From NCBI GenBank assembly GCA_958496175.1, contig OY292275.1, forward strand, positions 28,931,001 through 28,995,000: a stretch of DNA of 64,000 nt. Reading direction: 5' to 3'. The stretch comes from Sisyra terminalis (lineage: Eukaryota; Arthropoda; Insecta; Neuroptera; Sisyridae). The notes beneath the pieces were generated by a model. The model was not told where the DNA came from, searched no databases, and was given only the letters and a program-made list of their open reading frames with translations. Shown here piece by piece: positions 52,559 through 62,734 of this stretch; positions within the stretch are counted from its first letter, which is position 1, and every line of letters begins with the position of its first letter. A program made the translations under genes and the position numbers.

Positions 52559-52788
52559 CATTGGTTCTTAACCTTGTTGGAGGTACTGACCCCCACCAGT
52601 TTCATAATATATACATTCACCGAATCCTTCTTAATTGAAAAAATAAGATGATTATTTCACATTCAAAACAAAGGTATATATTTATACATAGGTGCACAAA
52701 ATGAACAAAATAATAAAGAAACCGCCGAACCCGCGAGACTGACTCACCGAACCTCAGAGTTCGATTGAATCCAGGTTAAGAAACACTG
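52559..52788. mobile_element. hAT-type MITE, copy 2
   Basis: A 230-bp relative of the 38.1-kb copy: it starts CATTGGTTCTTAACCTTG, has GACTCACCGAACC and GAGTTCGATTGAATCC inside, and ends GGTTAAGAAACACTG. The flanking octamers CTTTAGGC and CTACAGGG match partly. No coding capacity. Confidence 0.75.
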
Positions 52789-55700
52789 CTACAGGGCAAT
52801 ATTTGTTAATAACAATAATTGTTTTTTTCTTTCTATATATGAAGGACTGTAATCAATACAAAAAAGAACTAAAATTAAGAAACGTGGTTTTCCTGAAAAC
52901 GTTAAAACTACAGTACGTCATCTAATGATGAACAACTATTCGAATTTCATCACTAAATATCGTTTTTTTTTGCATTTCAAGAAGATTATTCATGAGATTT
53001 GTAACTTTTGTTTAAGATAGTATTGCACAATTAATATGTTATTTGTACACAATAAGCCATAAAATTTGAAGTAGGTATGTAATTTGATAGAGCTATCAGA
53101 TATAGTTTAACTATTTCCTGGTTTTTTAATTTTATTTAAATTTTTATTTATAGTATTTAACGGGTCTTTGGGCATCATTACCCACAATTTGGAAATAAAA
53201 ATATCCAGTGATAGCAGGATTCCTCCAAGGTTTCCATACCTACTGGCTCATAATAAAGCAGTGATTAGAACCAATACGTCATTAAGTGAGACTTCTTATT
53301 AATTTATTTATATTACAATTTTTACTAAAGAACTAAACCAGGCATCATCTAAGTACAAGAAAACTCAAAATTATGTTTTAAAATCAAAAATAAATTAACC
53401 ATTTACAAATGAGTTGCCTTACGCAAACAAAAATTCATTTGGTTCTAAAGTTTAGTATGTATATATGATATATCTATGTATAAATTTCAATAAAAAAGCA
53501 TAGGCTAAAATCCAATAGGAGCTTCATGCATTCTCTACATAATATCCTTCGCTTTGTTTCATTTTATATGACACTGAAGCAGATGTCACTACACCCAAGA
53601 AAAACTGCATGTTTCGTTTTGAGCACACAAAACTCGTAAAGAACGAACATTTTACGAGTTATATCATCTATTATATTATAGCATAACAATATAAAATAGA
53701 TCTATCCAGTTACGACATTCTTTGTGAAATATTGCAGTGAAGCCTATTTAATATAGCAGTTAGGTACGCATACGTTCTTTATGGAGCAATTCTCAAGTTT
53801 ATTAATCAAATGAATGAATACCAATCTTAATTTTATACGAAAAATATTATATGGATTTAAATTTAATTAAAGTTTATAGGATTTATAAACACTTTATTTA
53901 TCTAGGTAAGTATTCAACGATTGCCTTAATAAATTAAATTGAAACAAAATCTAGAGATAAAAGAATTTTTATTACTAGATATTTAGGCTTATAGAAAAAA
54001 TTTTTTTTTTGTATGTATTATTACATAATGACTTAAAACAAATTACAATTAACTACCCAATGCAGTTAGCACTCTTTTTGGGGTACAGAATTTGTACGTT
54101 TTGAAAACATTTCAAAACACTTATATTTGCCATTGCAACTTCTCAAGACTTGAACAAATTATAATTATTTAATTAAATAAGTTTTGAAAACTCAACTGGG
54201 TCACTTAAAACATACAAATAGTCATTTGAGGAGCAGTGAATGTTACCAATTTAGGTATTCTAATATTTTCAAAATTCTATATTTTTAAACATATTTGTAC
54301 TATGAATTTTCTTATAATAATCCTATATATATGATACTATAAACCTAATGATTATTTTATTTTAAATAATTCTTTCCTGAGGGAAATTTAGTAACTTTTA
54401 GATATACCTATATTGGATACCTATAGATCATATTTTTATGTTTTATTAATAAAACAAAAATAATTAGCTAAATTACTAATTTAATTAATCGCGAGTTTAA
54501 GTGTTTAATTGTATTTGGTGAAGTGCATGAACGTGGTTTCGGTTTTGGTAATCTTTTAGGCAGATTTTTTGCCGAAACTGAAACTATACCCAAAACTTGA
54601 ATTTAGCTTTGAAACTAAAAGCTCGCTCGAACACTAATGCTTAGTGATAATAAATAATTATTAATCAATGTTTTTGAATTCGATTTATAGTTTAATCAAT
54701 TCATAGCAACGACATATCTGAGTCAATCTGAATAGTATGGCATTTAAAGTCGCAAACGGTACAGATGGTAAATATATAACTCAAATTATCCGAAAAACCT
54801 AAGGTCTTAAATACATTTTTTTAAATTTAATTTGGTTAACAAACTTTTTAACTTTGACCGAATAATTATTTCTTTGTGATTGTCCATTTCATTAATGTAT
54901 TATTCGCATAATAAATACACAGGATTTATCCTTACTATTTGAATAGACGTCATTGCCAAGTAAGACGCAAGGAAGAGCAAATTCCTAATAAAAAAATTAT
55001 ATGGTAACTAAGATTTATTTTCTCTCAATTTAAGAGAGTATTTTCCAAGTTTATAAATTTAAGTTCTTTCAAAGTAACTAAAATCGGAAGATTTTGGAGG
55101 AATAGAAGCTAAACATTTATATTTAACGTACCTAGAGTAGGAGTCATCCAAAATTTAGAATCCTGACAATCTTAATTTAAGTATACGGCAAATGAATAAT
55201 CGATTTTTTCCGGGTCATCATGCATTTAATCTTGCATCTCCATGAAAAAATTTCACTTAAGTTGATATTTTATCCTACTGACTAGAAACCAACAAAGCCG
55301 AAACCGGAATTGGAACCACTGTTTAAAGTTATTAACTCTAGGGTTGGAGTCATAGCCTAAACTAATTTAAGCTCTGCAGATTTGACTGTAATCATCCTAA
55401 TTAATTATTTTGCATTTTTCTAACTGATATGCTGTTCTTTGTTGCTTGTATTTAAATACTTTAAAACAGATCCAAATAATTGATTAATTTTGGATTGAAT
55501 GATTATTTAAGAAGTACTTTTTACAGTTGTACATTGGAATAGTCATATTGCGGATATAATATAAAAAAAATATTACACAGGAAAAGTTATACTTTACTGT
55601 TTCACTTGATTTAAACGAATTATTCCGGCATATTTTTTTCTTCATAGGAAGTAATTATGTATTTTTATAATCGATTAATAAATTGTAATCAATGTATCTA

Positions 55701-56534
55701 TGTAATTGACAGGATTCAATTGAAACGATTTATAAGCATTTAATAATTAATTGATGCGTGTAAAAAATGTATGTGTCTATAACAGAATAATTATTATATG
55801 TATTTTTAACTCTTGGAAAAGAATAGTTATAATACCTTGTTTACGATAAACCTCGTTCTTTTTTTTGTTATGTGAATGCTACATGCAGTGTTTCTTTTGA
55901 TATCCACAAATACGGAAGTTTAAAAATTTACTTGTGATTTTCGGAATCAGATTTTGAGTAATGTGTAATATTTTTGTATATTTTTTTCATCCAATTTCGA
56001 AAAGATATTATTTTTAAAGTAATTGAATTTTCCTCTTTTTTTTCCATTATTTTGTGAAAATTTCTTAGTGACAAATTATTTTTATGTAAATAAATAAATA
56101 TTAAAAATAGTTTATAAACCATTTATATATAGCAAAACATGCATAAAAGAAGGTTTGCAATGAGGATTGACGTTCAAAATATTGAAAAAGGTTTTAAGAA
56201 AACTAAGGACACCATCTTCATAATAAAAATGCAAAAACTAGTATTAATAAGAAATACGATTTTTAAACAATCCTAAAGAAAATATTTACTACTTCTTATT
56301 GCATCTGATAGATACGATTTCAGCACACAAAACAGTTTTTCATTACTTAAAAAACTCATATTCATTTACTGTGTACCATGGAGTCTCGAAATTTTTGATT
56401 TAATATTCAAAACTCAAAAATATTAATTGATATTTGCACCTTAAGAAGTATGTAGCTTACTAGTTATAAGTTCACAACAAAAATAATGTTATGGCAATTT
56501 ATGATTTATTAGTAATTTCTAGTAAAATATTCCC
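52789..56534. other. Intron 2, 52.8-56.5 kb
   Basis: Mostly plain. Near 54530-54610 and 55290-55370, GCCGAAAC-type words recur (GCCGAAACTGAAAC, GCCGAAACCGGAATTGGAAC) and may be scraps of one degenerate element. The 64-codon minus frame at 55928 is chance. Confidence 0.4.
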
Positions 56535-56700
56535 ACCTTAACACTGATATAACTAACAGAAGGTAAAAAATTACAATCAAATGAAAACGAAATGACAGTT
56601 GAAACAAATAACAACAACCAGTTAGTTCAAATTTGAAATAATGGTTATTATATTTGTATTTCACTCACACGGATGTATTTGCATTCTTTGTATTTTGTCT
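56535..56700 (+). repeat. Unnamed repeat R, copy 4 (fragment)
   Basis: Only the middle is recognisable: AACACTGATATAACTAACAG, ACGAAATGACAGTTGAAAC, AACAACCAGTTAGTTCAAAT and TATTTCACTCACACGG. Same strand as the other three copies. Confidence 0.5.
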
Positions 56701-58583
56701 TTGCCGACATATAAATATTTGTCAATTGTTATATTGATTCAATGATATTTCACACAATTATGTAACTATTTTTTTCCATCCCTGAATTAAATGTAAGGGA
56801 TGTCATCTCTTATATTTTTGTATATATTTCTCATGATGCAGGCAACGATGGATTATTCCATTGTTGGATTTAAATATTTCAACAAACCCTAAAATAGTAT
56901 TTACTTATATAAGCAAATATTAAATCACAGTAATAAGTAATAAGAACAAAGAAAACTTTTTCATGATTTTGATTGCAGTCACCATTTTTGTATGTAAGTA
57001 CAGGAAAATATTAACGAATCAATATTGCAGTCAGTAAGTTTAGGTTCGTTGTTTGTAAAAGCACAGTTGTTCAACAATTGAGCCGTTTATTTTGAAAGTG
57101 GCTTAAGTCCATTTCAAGAAAAGTTTCTGCACTATCTTCTTTTTTTTAATTATGGAAATAGAAATAGTTAACTAAGAATTTACTACTGTTGGGCAAAAAT
57201 TAATATTAAAACAATTAATTTGATAAAAACACTTTTAATATGAACATAATTTGGCCTAATTACAAATCCAAAGGTTGTAGCATAGATTGTCCTCGAAGTG
57301 GACTTAGATTACTTTCAAAATGAACGGGTTAATTTATCATTTGAAGGATGTTCTTAGTTGATTTTCATAATACTACTTCAAACATTTTAATGTTTATAAA
57401 TTACGTAACACAAACTAATTAGAGCGAGAGGCTCAATTAAATGTGTATATGTGTTACAATCTAAGGGCGAGTGGTAAAAACGTACGAAAAATGCGTTCCG
57501 TGATTCGTGAAAAGCTCCTCACTAAAAATTCCTGTTTTCATCTTCAGATTACCATATTACCATAAAATAAATAAAAAACACAATTTTTAGGTAAATAAAT
57601 AAATGTATAAATAATAATATGAGAACATACCAAAAAAGCTTCGCAATTGAAATGTCTTATGTATTATGTATTATTCCCATTATTATTCATTAGTATTTAA
57701 TATTTTACAATAAGAAATGATTGTTAATTCACTATATTTTAAAAATCAAAACATTTATGTTCTCCATTGAAATTACAATTGGTATTGTTAATTAAAAACT
57801 TCGTTGATAGGTATTAGTTAATGAATATTATTTACTTTTAATAGTAATTAATTCGCAATCGAAGTATCAATCAATTTCACGAACAGGTTCGAACAATTTA
57901 TTTAATTAAATTTCACAAAAACAACGTAAAAGTCTCGTATTTGTAATACGATAACAACTCAAATTACCGTTTAATCAATAAATTATTTTTCAACGTCAAG
58001 GTTATTCAATGCCTACTTCCAAAAATAGGGATGGATGGTGCTGGTATGATAATTCTTTGCATTGGTTTGAAATAAGCACAAAATCAAGTGAATTTTCTTA
58101 AAATCGTATATAAACTATGCGTTCTATAAATACACCCACGGAACACTGGATTCGGGATGACACTGGCAGTTCATATTGATTTTAGAAGTCATTCAAAGCA
58201 CAGTTTTCAACGTTTGTTAGTGAATGAATGAAAAATTTACAAACAAAGAAAACTTCGTTGAGTATTGACAACCATATTAGTTTTCGCAAAAATTCATAAT
58301 ATTTTCTCGATAAAACACTTTTAAATAATACTTTTTGCAATAATAACCACTAAGTATATTATTTAATAATGTTGATAAACGATAAATGGAATTTACACTT
58401 ATCTTAAGTTGGTTTAAAAAAATCTAAAATATTTAGTAACAATGAAAATTAATTTAAACTAATTGTAGAAGCAAAAAAAGAAAAATACTGTTAGAAAAAA
58501 ACAAATTTTTTTCTAGCGTTTTGAACAAGTTCAAGAAGTGAAAGTTAAATGAGAGAAGATGGCGTTCTATGATTAATTCTTAC
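56701..58583. other. Intron 2, part near exon 2
   Basis: A/T-rich intron. A slightly richer patch lies near 57480-57540 with no supported gene. Confidence 0.5.
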
Positions 58584-58656
58584 CAATTTCTGATGGTAAT
58601 TCCGGGGTATCTATTTGTTCGTCTGATTCAGTCCCGGAATCGTGATCTTCGTCTCC
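58584..58656 (-). CDS. Coding exon 2 (residues 23-47)
   Basis: This is a 73-bp exon between a polypyrimidine-AG acceptor (TTTTTTTAG|GG) and a consensus donor (ATTG|GTAAGA). Only one of its three minus-strand frames is open, giving GDEDHDSGTESDE and ending PSEI. The last G joins the TA of exon 3 to make Val47. The peptide is strongly acidic, with CK2-type Ser/Thr sites. The 350-bp intron upstream (58657-59006) separates it from exon 1. Confidence 0.85.
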
Positions 58657-59006
58657 CTAAAAAAAGTAACAAACGATTATAAGCTTTTAAAGATATCGTT
58701 TATAGTAGCATAGTAAAGTTTATCGCCATACTTATTAATAGCCGGGTTTTAATTTTTTTTTAATTGATAAGTATATTATTTAGTGGCTCTAAATTGATTG
58801 TATGGTAGCGAGAAACAATGCAATATCCATACTATTTTTTTTAACTCAATTTACAAATGTTTTAACCGATAAATATGTCTTGCAAGAGAGGTGTCTTTGT
58901 TCAAGCAATCGACCAGGGCAGCCATTTTTCATATACTATATGTGACCTTCAATGAGGTTACCCTAGTCGTTAAAATAAACAGACATTTAGTGGTAAATTT
59001 TCATAC

Positions 59007-59072
59007 CTTATCAATATAATTATCCTCATTTATCGAATGTGTTCGAAGTTTGTGAGTAAGAAATTTAAGCAT
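59007..59072 (-). CDS. Coding exon 1 (residues 1-22)
   Basis: The exon reads MLKFLTHKLR followed by an acidic end (INEDNYIDK). It stops at a strong donor, AAG|GTATGA, in phase 0, which joins the acidic start of exon 2 (GDEDHD) in frame. The start codon has A at -3. The three codons before it on the minus strand include TGA in the same frame, so translation in this frame cannot begin upstream. This ATG is inferred from frame and splice continuity; a start at internal Met48 in exon 3 is possible for another isoform. Confidence 0.75.
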
Positions 59073-59075
59073 ATT

Positions 59076-59102
59076 TCACGGCCGGACCAAAACCACCGGC
59101 AT
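59076..59102 (-). promoter_or_regulatory. Upstream ORF 3 ending 3 nt before main ATG
   Basis: It reads MPVVLVRP then TGA. One codon (AAT) separates this stop from the main ATG, in the same frame. Such close spacing is suited to termination-reinitiation or to stop readthrough giving an N-terminal extension; both are inferences. Confidence 0.4.
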
Positions 59103-59137
59103 AAAATGTATCCTTCCTGCTTCTGACCGTTACTTCC

Positions 59138-59146
59138 TTACAGCAT
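59138..59146 (-). promoter_or_regulatory. Upstream ORF 2, minimal (ATG CTG TAA)
   Basis: A two-codon uORF between uORF 1 and uORF 3 in the presumed leader. It would stall or release ribosomes before the main ORF if the leader starts near the CRE/CCAAT promoter. Confidence 0.3.
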
Positions 59147-59183
59147 CCAAGCTATTGCAAATAAATAATTCACACCTCTTTAA

Positions 59184-59264
59184 TTAAAATTGACTAATAT
59201 AATCATCAATAATTTTCCGCGAAATGTCTACAACGACTTCAGCACCATCCAAAGCTGCTGACAT
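59184..59264 (-). CDS. Upstream ORF 1 (26 codons)
   Basis: A short ORF, MSAALDGAEVVVDIS and on to DDYISQF then TAA, with a good context (AAAATGT). It lies in the presumed 5' leader, about 110 nt upstream of the main ATG, and does not splice in phase to exon 2 through any good donor. It is best read as a uORF. Its protein-like composition leaves open an alternative first coding exon. Confidence 0.4.
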   Translation of the reverse strand: MSAALDGAEVVVDISRKIIDDYISQF

Positions 59265-59393
59265 TTTACTTGACAAACACGACGCAGCAAACCGCGATAC
59301 TACCTCCTGGACCTATCTTCTCGTACTACTCAACGTACGTGCAGTCAGCTGCAATACGTGACCGGACCAATCCATCTATACTATCAAAGGGAG

Positions 59394-59401
59394 TGACGTC
59401 A
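59394..59401. promoter_or_regulatory. CRE octamer TGACGTCA
   Basis: A perfect palindromic cAMP-response element sits about 320 bp upstream of the main start codon, in a less A/T-rich stretch. A CCAAT box (GATTGG on the minus strand, near 59367-59372) lies about 25 bp nearer the gene. This arrangement is typical of CREB/ATF-regulated promoters; function here is inferred. Confidence 0.5.
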
Positions 59402-62400
59402 AGTAACTAATATACAAATCGCTAAAGCATTCCAAAGCAGTACCTTTATTTGCACTCAAATTTGACGTTTGATAGTATATTTTCTAAATGTTTCAATTTT
59501 TCAAGATATAAACTAGTTATAACAACAATTAAAACAAATGAATAACTGAAAAACAGACGTGTTGACCCCCTATTCTAATAATGGACTAATCCATAGCCCA
59601 TTGATGACAAAGGAAGGTCTGAACACAAACTCTTTCGCTATTGGATGAAAATACTACTCGTTTATACTACGAGTGGCAACGCCTTGTTACTTTTATCCTT
59701 GTTTCACCCATGCAACGATTCAGAATTTTATTACATAACGTTGTTCGTAACTCAATGATGAAATGTGTTTATGTTGATTCCGTGTAATCTTTACGAGCTA
59801 GACAGACGAACCGGCTCTATTTCTTTTTCATAATGTTCTCATAGCGCTATCAGACAAGGCCAACATTACTATGGAGGAGGAAGCTTATCTCTGCCGTATT
59901 TTCGTATAAATGTGTTAGTATGCTTCTGCTGTTTCCCAACGATAGTTTCGTTGATGCCACAAAAGTAGGTATGCGGCATTTCGCTTCCGTATTCCGGATG
60001 AATACATTCATTCTAGGTTGGCCGCTTAATATTCATACTGTACTCGCCGCAAGACGTAAGGGTGTAGTGTAAGGTTACGCATTTTGTGAATGAAGCTAAA
60101 CCACCCTACTATGTTTATGACCATGATTGTATTAGTTAAAAACTTATAGAATACATTTTATCAAATACTGGAAATATTTAATTTCTTTAAAAATTTATTA
60201 CCATATAATTAATACTTAACGCTTCATTTACTGAAAACAATTTAATTCTTTCTGTAATACTTTGATAAGTCAATTTACTTTTCTCATTTTTTTAAACTCA
60301 ATGGCAATTTGATTTGCACCTATACTAAAAGATAATTGTTGAGCTAAGAGGTGATAAAGTGATAGAAGAAATCGATATAAACGTAATATCTGAACAAAAT
60401 ATAACTGTCAGCACCCACAAGAATGTTTACAGAAATTATTATAAGGGGGACGCAAGAAAATTTTATCAAGAAATGTTTGAAAATACGCAAAATTCACATT
60501 CTAGCATTGCATGTATATACAAGTACCTACCACTGTTTAAAACTTATTTAACTATAGGTACTAGTAGATTTAAAATCATTATCTAATATAATTCAAACAA
60601 AAAATACATCAATAAATTATCTCTGTTCAATGCATTGATTGAACAGAGGTGTTATAACTTATATAATTTAGGTACTTAAAATGTAATAAGAATGAACCAA
60701 TGAGGTTTAGTTATAGTTGATTTAGTTTTAAAGTAATCATTTTTTATTTTGTAAAACAATTTTTAATTCCAAGATTCAATATTAAAATTTAAATCTTTAT
60801 TAGAAGTTGAAAAAATAACAACTACCATAAAGAATACCAATATCCCCTCCTAAATCTTTAGTAAGTACTGGCATTCTCTTCTAAAAATATAAAAAAAAAT
60901 ATACAAAAAAATTTAAATAATAAAAATATGTTATTATTTTATATAAAAATCTGTTATGTCATAGATATATATGGATATATAATAAAAATATTTAAGTGTA
61001 AAAATTTGTTCCTATAAGCAGGCGTAAACAATTTTTGCGAATCACAAAATTATTTTTTTGTATCCTGTTTCCTTTGACAATTATCTAATGTTAATATAGT
61101 TATATCTCAAGATATCATAATTTGATTATTTATAATCATTATTATTTTTTAATAAACTTAATTGTATTGTAGATATTTTATTTTTTTTATTTCACTTTTC
61201 TTTTCAGTATTCAATAGTTCACTGCAAAGCACCTTTGCAAATATGTACGTTGGATGAATCCATAGTTATTAATTAAATTAAAATCATTTTTTTGAATCAA
61301 TAAACTATTTGTTAAGTTGTGTTTTTGAATTACCCAGTTAGCATACAACTCTGAATGCGTTTATTCACTAATTTACATTAAAATAAGTATGCATTTTTTT
61401 GGGTTTTTGGTAGTTTCTGTATGTAACGAAGCGACAAAGCCGTGGATCATGTTACTATTTATGACTTAAGGTGTTTTATAATGGTAAGTATATATATTTT
61501 AATCATTATAACGTCATTAAATATTTTAGTATAGCGAGAGTTTTAACTTGTTAGTTACAATTATATAGTGGACAAATCAAATTAAAATGTAAAATCTTAT
61601 TCAAAATATGAAGTTTGGGAAGGTGTTAAAAATTTATTTCTCATGAAAAGGGTAGTATTTTTTAATCATTTCATGTTTTGACTAGATAGCATTGTACCAA
61701 ACAATTCTTTTTCACGGAATAGATATACATATTTTTTGATTCTTTTTCACGTATTGGATAATAACAATATAAACAATATATACAATAGAAATATTATAAC
61801 ATACACTAAATAATATACATTATAACTATACAAATTTGAATGCTTTATAACATTAAAAAAGTAATAATCTTTTCGCGAAATTCATAAAAGCCGTTTACAT
61901 GAAAAAATTGTAAATTAAAACCTAAATCTAATAGGTTTCTATTATTTAAGACTAAAAATAACTAATTATTACGTGAAATAAAAACAAAAAATGATGCGAA
62001 GAAGTTGCGAAGTGTGAAGAAGAATTAATTAGTTATTTTATACATTAACTTCTATGTATATTTTGATGATAGTGCATAGTGATTTAATCATCTGTGTGTA
62101 TTTTTATCTATAAAATATACAAGCTTAGCGATTGCTTACCTTTTAAGAAGTAAGTAGATATTTATGCTCACCTACTGATAACTATTTATGTATACCAACA
62201 ACTAGATTAGAATAACTACTAAATAATTTGGTTCATAGAGTGATTGATATTAATAATTTACATTTTGTAAATATATTGATGTAATGTAAAGATACTTTGG
62301 TTTAAGTATAACAAATACTGTAAAAAGCACTGAAATGTACAGAAATTGTAAAGATTACATTACAGTAAGATCACATTTCTCAAAGTTATTAAGGATCCGT

Positions 62401-62654
62401 ATTTTCATATTAAGATAGTAATATTTACCTTCCAAAATATTTTTTTTTCCGAAGGATAAAAAAAACATGTGTATTTTCACATGGTAATAGTGATATGTGT
62501 AGGATTTATCTAATAGATATTTTTTATTTACTAAATATCTATTTTAAGAATATGTTTTATCCATCTATGAAGAAAAATACCGCTCCGAAGGGTAAAAATA
62601 AAGAAATCATTACGACTACAACTTTTCATTGTGTAATTTTGCCGCTAAAATTTA
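59402..62654. other. Upstream region of the main gene
   Basis: From 59550 to 60110 the sequence is less A/T-rich and may be upstream regulatory DNA; short frames here (for example MEEEAYLCRIFV on the plus strand at about 59871) are not convincing genes. The 75-codon plus-strand frame at 60359 has no recognisable feature. From 60150 to 62654 it is plain A/T-rich DNA. Confidence 0.5.
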
Positions 62655-62734
62655 CTATTCATTACTAGCCTCACCTTCCTCGATACGTTTCCTCAATGCT
62701 TTTATTGATTTTTCATCCTCAATAATACCTACTT
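62655..62734 (-). CDS. Possible last exon of a second minus-strand gene
   Basis: The minus strand reads VGIIEDEKSIKALRKRIEEG then EASNE and TAG. It is charged, helix-like and unusually free of the Ile/Phe/Tyr/Lys bias seen in random frames here. Possible acceptors are TTTAAG|AAG (exon from 62734) or AAG|TAG (from 62731); their pyrimidine tracts are weak. The rest of the gene would lie beyond the window. I do not recognise the product, and chance is possible. A short plus-strand frame overlaps it and looks less convincing. Confidence 0.33.

Larger units (their letters stand above)
3371..59401 (-). other. Gene locus: five-exon nuclear-type protein, 298 aa
   Basis: This locus is the main gene of the window. 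Coding exons run 59007-59072, 58584-58656, 26013-26365, 16933-17262 and 3371-3445 on the minus strand. Junction phases 0, 1, 0, 0 agree and the sum is 897 nt (298 codons plus stop). The protein lacks an obvious signal peptide, membrane segment or enzyme motif. It is rich in Ser, Pro, Asp and Glu, with acidic CK2-like patches (SGTESDE, SSEEELE, SGSSDDE), SP motifs, a basic PRKRSR stretch near residues 250-255, and a C-terminal block RPCLDFEKMQQ-LKTRPVTAWRH ending SVFCW. These features suggest a disordered nuclear regulator, which is inference. The RPCLDFEKM word resembles the RPSLDFxKM word of vertebrate FAM53 proteins, but the rest does not obviously match. I cannot name the family. The locus interval is extended to the CRE at 59394-59401; the true transcription start is not known. 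Confidence 0.85.

Noticed and set aside
59222..59365. 47-codon plus-strand ORF (MSTTTSAPSK...) opposite uORF 1
   Set aside because: It lies antisense in the presumed promoter/leader of the main gene and has no independent support.
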